Positions 32,262 to 40,143 of a stretch of DNA of 64,000 bases are shown piece by piece. The notes under the pieces are model-generated. The model was given only the letters and a program-made list of their open reading frames with translations, was not told where the DNA came from and did no database searches. Source of the DNA: Streptomyces xanthophaeus (GTDB lineage Bacteria; Actinomycetota; Actinomycetes; Streptomycetales; Streptomycetaceae); assembly GCF_000725805.1 (NCBI RefSeq), contig NZ_JOFT01000029.1, positions 1 through 64,000 of the forward strand, written 5' to 3'. The position numbers and the translations under genes are program-made. Positions within the stretch are counted from its first letter, which is position 1. Each line of letters starts with the position of its first letter.

Positions 32262-34899
32262 CGGCGGCCTTCCCGGCGGCGGCCTGCGCGGCCGGGGCGC
32301 CCTCGGGGGTGCCGTAGTACGCCTGGCGCATCAGCTGCTGCATGTCGTCGATCATCGGCATCCGCGGGTTGGCGGGGGCGCACTGGTCGGCGTAGGCGTT
32401 CATGGCCTGGGCCGGCAGGGCCTCGATGAAGGCCCGCTCGTCCACGCCCTGCTCGGCGAAGGAAGCGGGGATCCCGCACCGGGTACGGAGTTCCTCGACG
32501 GCCCGGGCGTAGGACTCGACGCCCTCGGCGGCCGTGGCGGCCGGCAGGCCCAGCATCCGCGCGATCTCCTGGAAGCGTTCCGGGGCCCGGTAGACCTCGG
32601 CCTTCGGCCACGGGGTGGCCTTGTGCGAGACCGTGCCGTTGTGGCGGATCACGTGGGGCAGCAGGATCGCGTTGGTGCGGCCGTGGGCCACCTTGAAGGT
32701 GTTGCCCAGGGTGTGCGCCATGGCGTGCACCAGGCCGAGGAAGGCATTGGCGAAGGCCATGCCCGCCACCGTCGAGGCGTTGTGCATCTTCTCGCGGGCC
32801 TCGGGGTCGTTCGGCCCGTCGACGACGCAGCGCTGGAGGTTCTCGAAGATCAGCTTGATCGCCTGGAGGCAGAGCCCGTCGGTGTAGTCGTTGGAGTACG
32901 CGGAGACGTAGGCCTCGGTGGCGTGGGTCAGGGCGTCGAAGCCGGAGTCCGCGGTCACGGTGGGCGGCAGGTTCATCGGCAGGACCGGGTCCACGATGGC
33001 TACGTCCGGGGTCAGCGCGTAGTCGGCGAGCGGGTACTTCTGGGCCGCGGCCGGGTCGGAGATGACGGCGAACGGGGTGACCTCGGAGCCGGTGCCGGAG
33101 GTGGTCGGGATCGCCACCATCTTCGCCTTCTCGCCGAGCGGGGGGAAGGTGTAGGCCCGCTTGCGGACGTCGAAGAACTTCTCCTTCGTGTCGGCGAACT
33201 CGACCTCAGGCCGCTCGTACATCAGCCACATGATCTTCGCGGCGTCCATCGGGGAGCCGCCGCCGAGGCCGATGATCGTGTCGGGGCGGAACTCGCGCAT
33301 CAGCGCGGCGCCGGCCTGCACGGTGGAGAGCTCCGGGTTGGGCTCGACGCTGTCGATGACCTGGACGGCCACCGAGCCTTCGCGGGCCTGGAGGATGTCG
33401 GTGACCTTCTGCACGAAGCCGAGGGCGACCATCGTCTTGTCGGTGACGATCGAGACCCGGCTGATGCCCTCCATCTCACCGAGGTAGCGGATGGAGTTGC
33501 GCTCGAAGTAGATCTTCGGCGGGACCTTGAACCACTGCATGTTGTTGTTGCGCCGTCCGATCCGCTTGACGTTGATCAGGTTCACCGCGGTCACGTTGTT
33601 CGACACCGAGTTGTGGCCGTACGAGCCGCAGCCGAGGGTCAGCGACGGGAGGAAGGCGTTGTAGACGTCGCCGATGCCGCCGAAGGTGGAGGGCGCGTTG
33701 GCGATGACGCGGACCGCCTTGACCCTCCGGCCGAACTCCTCGACGAGGGCCTCGTCCTCGGCGTGCACGGCGGCGCTGTGCCCCAGGCCGTGGAACTCGA
33801 CCATGGCGGCGGACAGTTCGAGGCCGTGGCCGGTGCCGGAGGCCTTCAGGGCGGCCAGGACCGGGGAGAGCTTCTCGCGGGTCAGCGGCTCGCCCTCGCC
33901 GACCTCGCTGCACTCGGCGAGCAGGAGGGAGGTGCCCTCGGGCACGGTGAAGCCTGCCTGCTCCGCTATCCACTGCGGGGACCTGCCGACGACCGCCGGG
34001 TTGAGCCGGGCGCCCGGGCAGTCGGCGGCGAAGGCCGTCGTGCCGAAGACGAACTGCTCCAGCTTGGTCTTCTCGGAGGCGCTGACCACGTGCGCGCCGA
34101 GCCGCTCGAACTCGGCGATGCCCTGCTCGTAGACCTCCTCGTCCAGGATGACGGCCTGCTCGGAGGCGCAGATCATGCCGTTGTCGAAGGCCTTGGAGAG
34201 CACGATGTCGTGGATCGCGCGGCCCAGCTTGGCGCTCTTGTGGACGTACGCCGGGACGTTGCCCGCACCGACGCCCAGGGCCGGCTTGCCGCAGGAGTAG
34301 GCGGCCTTGACCATGGCGTTGCCGCCGGTGGCCAGGATGGTGGAGACGCCCGGGTGGTTCATCAGGGCGCCGGTGGCCTCCATCGAGGGCTCGGTCACCC
34401 ACTGCACGCAGTCCTGCGGGGCGCCGGCCGCGACGGCGGCGTCGCGCACGATGCGGGCGGCCTCGGCGGAGCAGTTCTGCGCGGAGGGGTGGAAGGCGAA
34501 GATGATCGGGTTGCGGGTCTTGAGGGCGATGAGCGCCTTGAAGACGGTGGTCGAGGTCGGGTTGGTGACCGGGGTCATCGCGCAGACCACGCCGACGGGC
34601 TCGGCGATCTCGGTGATGCCGTTCAGTTCGTCGCGGCGGATGACGCCCGCGGTCTTCAGCCCGCGCATCGAGTTCACGACGTGCTCGCAGGCGAAGAGGT
34701 TCTTGACGGCCTTGTCCTCGAAGAGGCCGCGGCCGGTCTCCTCGACGGCGAGCCGGGCGAGTTCGCCGTGCGCGCCCAGTGCCGCCAGCGAGGCCTTCTT
34801 GACGATGTGGTCGACCTGCTCCTGATTGAACGACGCGAACCGGTCGAGCGCCACGAGCGCGCCCCGGACCAGTCCGTCCACCATCTCGTTGGCCTGCAT
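32248..34899 (-). CDS. adhE: Bifunctional acetaldehyde-CoA / alcohol dehydrogenase
   Basis: The 883-residue protein fuses a CoA-acylating aldehyde dehydrogenase (about 1-440; catalytic Cys about 245 in GMICASEQAVI) to an iron-dependent alcohol dehydrogenase (about 450-870; GLGGGSPMDAAK nucleotide loop, TTSGTGSEVTPF, and HAMAHTLGNTFKVAHGRTNA with iron-binding His). It reduces acetyl-CoA to ethanol with two NADH, or runs in reverse, and usually assembles into spirosomes. The ATG at 34899 has AAAGGAG upstream. A Rex-type operator lies about 210 bases before it, so expression should follow the NADH/NAD ratio. AdhE is a fermentation enzyme, unexpected in a nominal aerobe. The C-terminus carries a short Ala/Gly/Lys repeat. 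Confidence 0.96.
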   Translation of the reverse strand: MQANEMVDGLVRGALVALDRFASFNQEQVDHIVKKASLAALGAHGELARLAVEETGRGLFEDKAVKNLFACEHVVNSMRGLKTAGVIRRDELNGITEIAEPVGVVCAMTPVTNPTSTTVFKALIALKTRNPIIFAFHPSAQNCSAEAARIVRDAAVAAGAPQDCVQWVTEPSMEATGALMNHPGVSTILATGGNAMVKAAYSCGKPALGVGAGNVPAYVHKSAKLGRAIHDIVLSKAFDNGMICASEQAVILDEEVYEQGIAEFERLGAHVVSASEKTKLEQFVFGTTAFAADCPGARLNPAVVGRSPQWIAEQAGFTVPEGTSLLLAECSEVGEGEPLTREKLSPVLAALKASGTGHGLELSAAMVEFHGLGHSAAVHAEDEALVEEFGRRVKAVRVIANAPSTFGGIGDVYNAFLPSLTLGCGSYGHNSVSNNVTAVNLINVKRIGRRNNNMQWFKVPPKIYFERNSIRYLGEMEGISRVSIVTDKTMVALGFVQKVTDILQAREGSVAVQVIDSVEPNPELSTVQAGAALMREFRPDTIIGLGGGSPMDAAKIMWLMYERPEVEFADTKEKFFDVRKRAYTFPPLGEKAKMVAIPTTSGTGSEVTPFAVISDPAAAQKYPLADYALTPDVAIVDPVLPMNLPPTVTADSGFDALTHATEAYVSAYSNDYTDGLCLQAIKLIFENLQRCVVDGPNDPEAREKMHNASTVAGMAFANAFLGLVHAMAHTLGNTFKVAHGRTNAILLPHVIRHNGTVSHKATPWPKAEVYRAPERFQEIARMLGLPAATAAEGVESYARAVEELRTRCGIPASFAEQGVDERAFIEALPAQAMNAYADQCAPANPRMPMIDDMQQLMRQAYYGTPEGAPAAQAAAGKAAAGKD

Positions 34900-35216
34900 G
34901 GCAGGAACTCCTTTTTTTCGACGCCGGCTCGACCCGATGCCGACTCAGTCGCGTTTTCCTGATGCCTCAATTCGACACCCAAAAGCGGAAGCCGCCGTGC
35001 CGAAAAGGGCCTTTCCCGGCAGGACGAAGGGCCGTTCACACCCGTTCACACCTCCTCGATCCCCGGCCTGACCTGCAGGTACATCAAAGGACCAAAGACC
35101 CCTGTGAGCTTGTGAAAACTTTCACAAGAATTGCGCGCGAAGTGCGCCCTACCGCACTCCTCCCCCAGCGCGCACAATCACCGTGACGACCCAAGCCGAC
35201 GGTGAGGGAGGAACGC
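34900..35216. other. Divergent intergenic region between adhE and the hydrolase gene
   Basis: No gene is seen. It holds a Rex-like operator (35109-35128), two direct copies of CCGTTCACAC at about 35032-35052 that look like Rex half-sites (GTTCACA), and a run of seven T at 34913-34919 just upstream of the adhE ribosome-binding site. Confidence 0.6.
35109..35128. promoter_or_regulatory. Rex operator
   Basis: CTTGTGAAAACTTTCACAAG has perfect 9-base arms around a 2-base centre and fits the Rex consensus TTGTGAA..TTCACAA. Rex is the NADH-sensing repressor that controls respiration and fermentation genes. The site lies 210-230 bases from the adhE ATG and 89-108 bases before the divergent hydrolase start, so it could serve either. 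Confidence 0.75.
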
Positions 35217-36119
35217 GTGCGCATCGAGGTGCGCGCCCCGGACGGACGCGCTCTGACGGTGGAGCGCTGGGGCGATCCGGACGGCAGACCGGTCTTCCTT
35301 CTCCACGGCATGCCCGGCAGCCGCCTGGGCCCGGCCCCCCGGGGCATGGTCCTCTACCAGCGCCGGATGCAGCTCATCGCCTACGACCGGCCCGGCTACG
35401 GCGGCTCCGACCGCCACCCGGGCCGCAGCGTGGCCGACGTGGCCCAGGACGTGGCCGCCGTCGCCGACGCCCTGGGCCTGGAGACCTTCGCCGTGGCCGG
35501 CCGCTCCGGCGGCGCCCCGGGGGCCCTGGCCTGCGCGGCACTGCTCCCCGAGCGCGTCACCCGGACCGCCGCGATGGTGGGCCTGGCCCCCCGGGACGCC
35601 GAGGACCTGGACTGGTTCGCCGGGATGGCCGCCTCCAACGTCCGCGAGTACACCGCCGCCTCCGACGACCCCGAGGGGCTGGAGGCCCGGCTGATCCCGC
35701 GCGCCGCCGGCATCCGCAAGGACCCCGGACGGCTCCTGGACGAGCTGCGCCGGGAGCTGACCGCCAACGACCGCATGATCGTCTCGGACGCCGGGCTGCG
35801 GTCGATGCTGCTGCGCAACTACAGCGAGGGGCTGCGCCGTTCGGCGTACGGCTGGATCGACGACGTCCTGGCCTTCAGCCGGCCCTGGGGGTTCGACCCC
35901 GCCGACATCCGCTGCCCGGTGCTCATCTGGCACGGCGAGCTCGACGTGTTCTCCCCCGTGGGCCACTCCCGCTGGCTCGCCAGCCGCATCCCCGGCGCCA
36001 CCACCACCATCGATCCGGCCGCCGCGCACTTCGCGGCCCTGCGCGCCCTGCCCGACGTACTGAACTGGCTGCTCCGCGACCTCCCGGCCCCGGACCTCAG
36101 CGAACAGCAGCCCGCCTGA
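35217..36119 (+). CDS. Alpha/beta-hydrolase
   Basis: The 300-residue protein has the fold's oxyanion motif FLLHGMPGSR, YDRPGYGGSD, and nucleophile elbow VAGRSGGAPGA, in which the usual His of GHSxGG is Arg. Asp in IWHGELDVFSPV and a C-terminal His (AAAHFAAL) complete the triad. GTG 35217 is chosen over GTG 35202 because GGGAGG sits just upstream. The substrate is unknown. It is divergent from adhE and shares the Rex-site region. Confidence 0.85.
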   Translation: MRIEVRAPDGRALTVERWGDPDGRPVFLLHGMPGSRLGPAPRGMVLYQRRMQLIAYDRPGYGGSDRHPGRSVADVAQDVAAVADALGLETFAVAGRSGGAPGALACAALLPERVTRTAAMVGLAPRDAEDLDWFAGMAASNVREYTAASDDPEGLEARLIPRAAGIRKDPGRLLDELRRELTANDRMIVSDAGLRSMLLRNYSEGLRRSAYGWIDDVLAFSRPWGFDPADIRCPVLIWHGELDVFSPVGHSRWLASRIPGATTTIDPAAAHFAALRALPDVLNWLLRDLPAPDLSEQQPA

Positions 36120-36214
36120 GGGGCGTTGGGGCGTGAGGGCCGCCCCGCCACGGCCACGGCCGCGGACCGCTGCGGCCCGGCCGCCGGCCCGGAGAAGATT
36201 TACCTCCGTTCGCG

Positions 36215-36242
36215 TTGCCGACGCACTGCGCGTGAGTAAAGT
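36215..36242 (+). promoter_or_regulatory. Promoter of the 87-residue membrane protein gene
   Basis: -35 TTGCCG at 36215-36220, 16-base spacer, -10 TAAAGT at 36237-36242 within GAGTAAAGTCCGCG. The same element with TTGCCA and identical spacing lies upstream of fxsA at 36701-36728. Confidence 0.6.
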
Positions 36243-36302
36243 CCGCGTGCCGAGTCCGCCCCCACCCGACGGGCGGGCCCCTGAGCCGTGGAAGGCCGTC
36301 CC

Positions 36303-36566
36303 ATGACCCTGCACATCGACGACGTCGGCATGCTCGTACTCGCCGTCGGGCTCCTCGTCGGCTACGCCGTCTACAAGCACACCCGGTCCACTTCCGGGCC
36401 CGCCTCCAAGGGGGACATCGTCGGCGCGATCGGCGCCGCCGCCACCGTGGCCACCGCCCTCTTCCTGCTCTTCGGCGGAGGCGGCACCCAGTCCGCCGAA
36501 CCCGAATCCCGGCCCAGCGGCCGCGCCCTCGTGTCCTCCCAGGTCAGCGGCCTCCCGCCGGCCTGA
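36303..36566 (+). CDS. Small two-TM membrane protein at the Fxs locus (87 aa)
   Basis: The 87-residue protein has two predicted helices (about 9-24 and 38-59: MLVLAVGLLVGYAVYKH and IVGAIGAAATVATALFLLF) separated by a short polar loop, and a Ser/Pro-rich tail. ATG 36303 is chosen because GGAAGG precedes it; GTG 36288 is less likely. No family is recognised. It shares a promoter architecture with fxsA 486 bases downstream, so it is probably co-expressed with the peptide and may act at the membrane (effector, immunity or anchor). This is inference. Confidence 0.7.
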   Translation: MTLHIDDVGMLVLAVGLLVGYAVYKHTRSTSGPASKGDIVGAIGAAATVATALFLLFGGGGTQSAEPESRPSGRALVSSQVSGLPPA

Positions 36567-36700
36567 GCCCCGGCCGGCCCCGGCCGGTCCGCGCCCGCGG
36601 CGGTGAAAAGGATCTTGCGCTACGGCAAACGGCCGAATCCACCACCTTGAGAAATCCGCCACGCTTTCCATAGAACGCTTGACCAGGCGTCATGTCTCGG

Positions 36701-36728
36701 TTGCCAATGGGGTGTGGCCGAGTAAAGT
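36701..36728 (+). promoter_or_regulatory. Promoter of fxsA
   Basis: -35 TTGCCA at 36701-36706, 16-base spacer, -10 TAAAGT at 36723-36728 within GAGTAAAGTCCACG. This matches the promoter before the 87-residue gene at 13 of 14 bases around the -10. The leader to the fxsA GTG would be about 70 bases. Confidence 0.6.
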
Positions 36729-36802
36729 CCACGCTTGACAGCAGCGCGCCGTTTGTTGTCATTCACATGCCCATTCCCCATGGCCCCCTCAAGGACGGTG
36801 TC

Positions 36803-36967
36803 GTGAACACTTCCGCAGCCCCCGCGACCAGCACGGTCAAGGCCCGCCGGACCCCGCTCGCCGAGATCGACGTCCGCAGCAGTTCCGCGGTCGCCCGGCT
36901 CGGCCGCGTACTGCCGACGGAATCCGGCCGTTCGGTCCAGGCGCCGATCTTCAACTCTGCGCTCTGA
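36803..36967 (+). CDS. fxsA: FxsA: FxSxx-COOH RiPP precursor peptide
   Basis: The 54-residue peptide ends in FNSAL, the FxSxx-COOH signature. It has a Ser/Ala/Thr-rich start and a conserved-looking TPLAEIDVRSSSAVARLGRV leader. The Phe-Asn-Ser core (50-52) is the predicted target of the radical SAM maturase FxsB, known in this family to make three-residue cyclophanes. GTG 36803 has AAGGAC upstream. FxsB starts 29 bases after the stop. Too short for routine annotation, it is placed by its position and C-terminal motif. Confidence 0.9.
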   Translation: MNTSAAPATSTVKARRTPLAEIDVRSSSAVARLGRVLPTESGRSVQAPIFNSAL

Positions 36968-36996
36968 CGCGGAAGTACCCGCTCTAGACTGGTGGA

Positions 36997-39258
36997 ATGA
37001 CCGGCCTGATCGCATTTCGCGAGATCGTCCTGAAGGTTCACAGCAGATGCGATCTTGCTTGTGATCATTGCTATGTCTACGAACATGCAGATCAGAGCTG
37101 GCGAGCCCGGCCGAAAGTGATCTCCCCCGGGGTCATTTCCCAGACCGCGTCGCGGCTCGCCGAACATGCCCGTGACCATGAACTCCCCTCCGTCACGGTG
37201 ATCCTCCACGGAGGGGAACCCCTGCTGGCGGGCACCGCCCGGCTCCGCCTGGTGTGCGAGGAGTTCACCCGGGCGCTCACCGGGACCGCCGCGCTCGACC
37301 TGCGGATCCACACGAACGGGCTCCAGCTCAGCCCCCGGTACCTCGACCTCTTCGACGAGTTCGGCGTCCGGGTCGGCATCTCCCTGGACGGGGACCGCAC
37401 CGCCAACGACCGCCACCGCCGCTTCGCGGACGGCCGCACCAGCCACCCGCTGGTCCTGGCCGCCGTCGCCCTGCTGCGCTCCGCGCCCTACCGCCACCTC
37501 TACCAGGGCCTGCTGTGCACCGTGGACGTGGCCAACGACCCGGTCGCCGTACTGGACGCCCTCGTCGAACTCGAACCGCCCCGCGTGGACTTCCTGCTCC
37601 CCCACGCCACCTGGGAGACCCCGCCCGTGCGGCCCGACGGCGCCCCCGACGCGTACGCGCGCTGGCTGCTGCGGGTCTACGACCACTGGGAGCGCCGCGA
37701 ACGCCCGGTGCCGGTAAGGCTCTTCGAGTCCCTGCTGTCCACCCTGCGCGGGGGGCCCAGCCTCACCGAGTCCCTGGGCCTCGCGCCCACCGACCTCGTC
37801 GTCGTGGAGACCGACGGCGCCCTGGAGCAGGTGGACTCCCTCAAGACCGCTTTCGACGGGGCCGCGGCCACCGGGTTCAACGTCTTCGACCACGCATTTG
37901 ACCAGGTCGCGGCCCATCCGGGGGTACGGGCCCGGCAGCTGGGCCTCGCCGGGGTCAGCGGCTCGTGCCGCCGGTGCCCCGTCGTACGTTCGTGCGGCGG
38001 CGGGCTCTACACCCACCGCTACAGGGCCGGGAACGGCTTCGACAACCCCTCGGTCTACTGCGCCGACCTGCGCGAGCTCGTGGACGGGGTCGAGGGCCGC
38101 ACCGGGCCCCGGGAGAGCGCCCCGGAGCTCTCCGACCCGGCCGCGCTCGCCCGGAGCCAGGAGGAGCTGACCCGGGTGCTGCTGGCCCGGCTGCACGAGG
38201 ACCTCTCCGGGGATCCCCTCTGGGCGCGGGCCTGGGAGCTGCTGGCGGCCGTGGAGCAGGCCGGGGAGGGCGGCCAGGACGCGCTGGACGCCGTACTGGA
38301 CCACCCCTTCACCCGGACCTGGGTGCTGGCCGCCCTGGACGCCGTCCGGGAGGAGCGGCCCCCCGGGGGCCGGGGCCCGGAAGCGGCGCGCAGGCTGACC
38401 GCGCTCGCCGCCGCGGCCGTGCTGCGGGGCCGGCTGGAGCTGCCCGCCGAGGTGGCCTACCGCGACGGCGAGGTGTACCTGCCGACACTGGGGCTGCTGC
38501 GGCTCGGGGAGCCCGGCACGGACGGCCGGGCCTCGCTGGGCGTCACCGAGGACGGGTACGCCGTACGGGACGGCCGCACCGAGCACCGCTTCGGGCCCGC
38601 GGCGGGGGACGCCCGCTGGCAGCCCGTACGGAGCTGGTCGCCCGGGCCGGACGCGGCCCCGGTGGCCCTGGAGGACCTGGACCCGTACCGCAACTGCTTC
38701 GCCCGCCCGCCCCGGCTGCGGCTCGGCGCCGGGGAGGCCGATGAGTGGCGGACCCGGCTGGCGGGGGCCTGGGACCTGCTGCACGCGTCCGTCCCGGAGT
38801 TCGCGCGGGCGGCCGCCGCCGGGCTGACCACGCTGACCCCGCTCGCGGGCGGGCCCCGGGCCGGCGGCTGGGGCGAGGCCGGGCGGCACGGGCCCGGGGC
38901 GCTCGGGGTGCCGTATTCCGCGGGGCCGGAGGAGACCGCGCTGGCCCTGCTGACCGGGGGCCGGCGGGCCCGGCTGCGGGCGCTGACCGAGGTGGCCGAC
39001 CTGTACGCCCTCGACGGGCAGTGGCAGCACCCCTCGCCGTGGCGGCAGCGCCCGGTCCCGGTGTCGCGGCTGCTGGCCGACGTGTACGAGCGGGTGGCGG
39101 TGGAGGCGTACCTGCGGGCCACCGGCACCGCGCAGCCCGCCGGATCGGACCTGATCCACCAGGCGCTGGACCGCCTCTCGGGGGCCGCGGAGCTGACGAG
39201 CACCGGCAAGCGCCTGGTGGCGGAGCTGCGCTGGGAGCTGAAGGCGGTCGACGCGTGA
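36997..39258 (+). CDS. fxsB: FxsB: cyclophane-forming radical SAM/SPASM maturase with degenerate C-terminal HEXXH domain
   Basis: The 753-residue protein starts with FREIVLKVHSRCDLACDHC: the radical SAM cysteines are C18, C22 and C25. Auxiliary-cluster (SPASM-like) cysteines include C324, C327 and C333 in SCRRCPVVRSCGGG. It should crosslink the FxS motif of FxsA in the cytoplasm. The C-terminal third (about 590-750) resembles the HEXXH-motif peptide-modification domain often fused here, keeping DLYALDGQWQHPSPWRQ, but the helix that should hold HEXXH reads ALALLTGGRRARLRAL, so the metal site appears lost. The first about 150 bases are less GC-rich with codons such as CTT, GCT, TGT, CAT. The stop overlaps the AAC(3)-like start (GTGA). 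Confidence 0.93.
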   Translation: MTGLIAFREIVLKVHSRCDLACDHCYVYEHADQSWRARPKVISPGVISQTASRLAEHARDHELPSVTVILHGGEPLLAGTARLRLVCEEFTRALTGTAALDLRIHTNGLQLSPRYLDLFDEFGVRVGISLDGDRTANDRHRRFADGRTSHPLVLAAVALLRSAPYRHLYQGLLCTVDVANDPVAVLDALVELEPPRVDFLLPHATWETPPVRPDGAPDAYARWLLRVYDHWERRERPVPVRLFESLLSTLRGGPSLTESLGLAPTDLVVVETDGALEQVDSLKTAFDGAAATGFNVFDHAFDQVAAHPGVRARQLGLAGVSGSCRRCPVVRSCGGGLYTHRYRAGNGFDNPSVYCADLRELVDGVEGRTGPRESAPELSDPAALARSQEELTRVLLARLHEDLSGDPLWARAWELLAAVEQAGEGGQDALDAVLDHPFTRTWVLAALDAVREERPPGGRGPEAARRLTALAAAAVLRGRLELPAEVAYRDGEVYLPTLGLLRLGEPGTDGRASLGVTEDGYAVRDGRTEHRFGPAAGDARWQPVRSWSPGPDAAPVALEDLDPYRNCFARPPRLRLGAGEADEWRTRLAGAWDLLHASVPEFARAAAAGLTTLTPLAGGPRAGGWGEAGRHGPGALGVPYSAGPEETALALLTGGRRARLRALTEVADLYALDGQWQHPSPWRQRPVPVSRLLADVYERVAVEAYLRATGTAQPAGSDLIHQALDRLSGAAELTSTGKRLVAELRWELKAVDA

Positions 39259-40064
39259 CGGCGCCGCACCGCCCGGGCGCCCTGGCCCTGGCGGTGCACC
39301 TGCGCCTGCTCGGGTTGCGCCCCGGGACGCGGGTGCTGGTGCACGCCTCCCTGGCGGGGACCGGGCTGGCCCCCGCCGCGCTGCGCGACGCCCTGACGGG
39401 GGTCCTGGGGCCGCGCGGGACCCTGGTGGTCCCGGCGTTCACCCCGGAGAACTCCCGTACCTCCAGTGCCCATCTGGCGAGGATCGCGGGGCTGTCCGGG
39501 CCCGAGGTGGCGGCGTTCCGCGAGCGTATGCCCGCCTTCGACCCCGCGAGCACCCCGAGTCAGGGCATGGGTGCCTTCGCCGAGGCGGTCCGTACCGCGC
39601 CGGGAGCCGCCCGCAGCAGCCATCCGCAGACTTCTTTCGCAGCGCTCGGAAAGGACGCGGAACGGATCTGTGCGGGTCACCGCACCGAAAGCCATCTGGG
39701 CGAGGAGTCGCCCCTGGGAAAGCTGTGCTGGGAGGGAGGGCAGGTACTCATGATCAATGTGGGCTTCTCCGTTTGCACCGCTTTCCATCTCGCGGAGTAT
39801 CGAATTCCGAAGCCCCCCTTGCGCATGTACGAGTGTGTGGTGAAGGTGAACCTTCCGGGGCGGCAGCAAGTGCTCCGCCAGGGGGGAGAGTGGACCGCAT
39901 ACGAGGACGTCGCGCTGGACGACAGCGATTTCGCGGAGATCGGCCGGACGTTCCCGGATTCGCGGGTGCGCAGGGGGCGGGTGGGAGGGGCGGCGGCCAT
40001 GCTCTTCCCGATCCCGGATGCCGTCGATCACGCCCTTGACTGGATGACCGAAAACAGACGCTGA
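39255..40064 (+). CDS. AAC(3)-family N-acetyltransferase of the Fxs locus
   Basis: The 269-residue protein belongs to the antibiotic N-acetyltransferase (AAC(3)) fold: VLVHASLAGTG, GPRGTLVVPAFTPENS, SSHPQTSFAALGKDAERIC with the conserved His, and ESPLGKLCWEGGQVL. GTG 39255 overlaps the fxsB stop, so it is co-translated with the maturase and more likely acylates the modified peptide or another locus substrate than an aminoglycoside. The second half (from about 39600) is clearly less GC-rich than the first. Confidence 0.85.
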   Translation: MTAPHRPGALALAVHLRLLGLRPGTRVLVHASLAGTGLAPAALRDALTGVLGPRGTLVVPAFTPENSRTSSAHLARIAGLSGPEVAAFRERMPAFDPASTPSQGMGAFAEAVRTAPGAARSSHPQTSFAALGKDAERICAGHRTESHLGEESPLGKLCWEGGQVLMINVGFSVCTAFHLAEYRIPKPPLRMYECVVKVNLPGRQQVLRQGGEWTAYEDVALDDSDFAEIGRTFPDSRVRRGRVGGAAAMLFPIPDAVDHALDWMTENRR

Positions 40065-40143
40065 TTGACTGAACGATGAGGGGATGTGGCGAAGCAGCTC
40101 CGGAATGATGTTTCTTCGCTCGCATCTTCGGGACGGGGGTCGT

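Noticed and set aside
31837..34962. 1041-codon plus-strand frame over adhE
   Set aside because: Antisense to adhE, whose catalytic motifs and Rex-linked promoter are unmistakable.
39255..40064. Aminoglycoside resistance determinant
   Set aside because: The fold is AAC(3)-like, but GTGA coupling to fxsB and the locus context make a peptide-related acyltransferase more likely.
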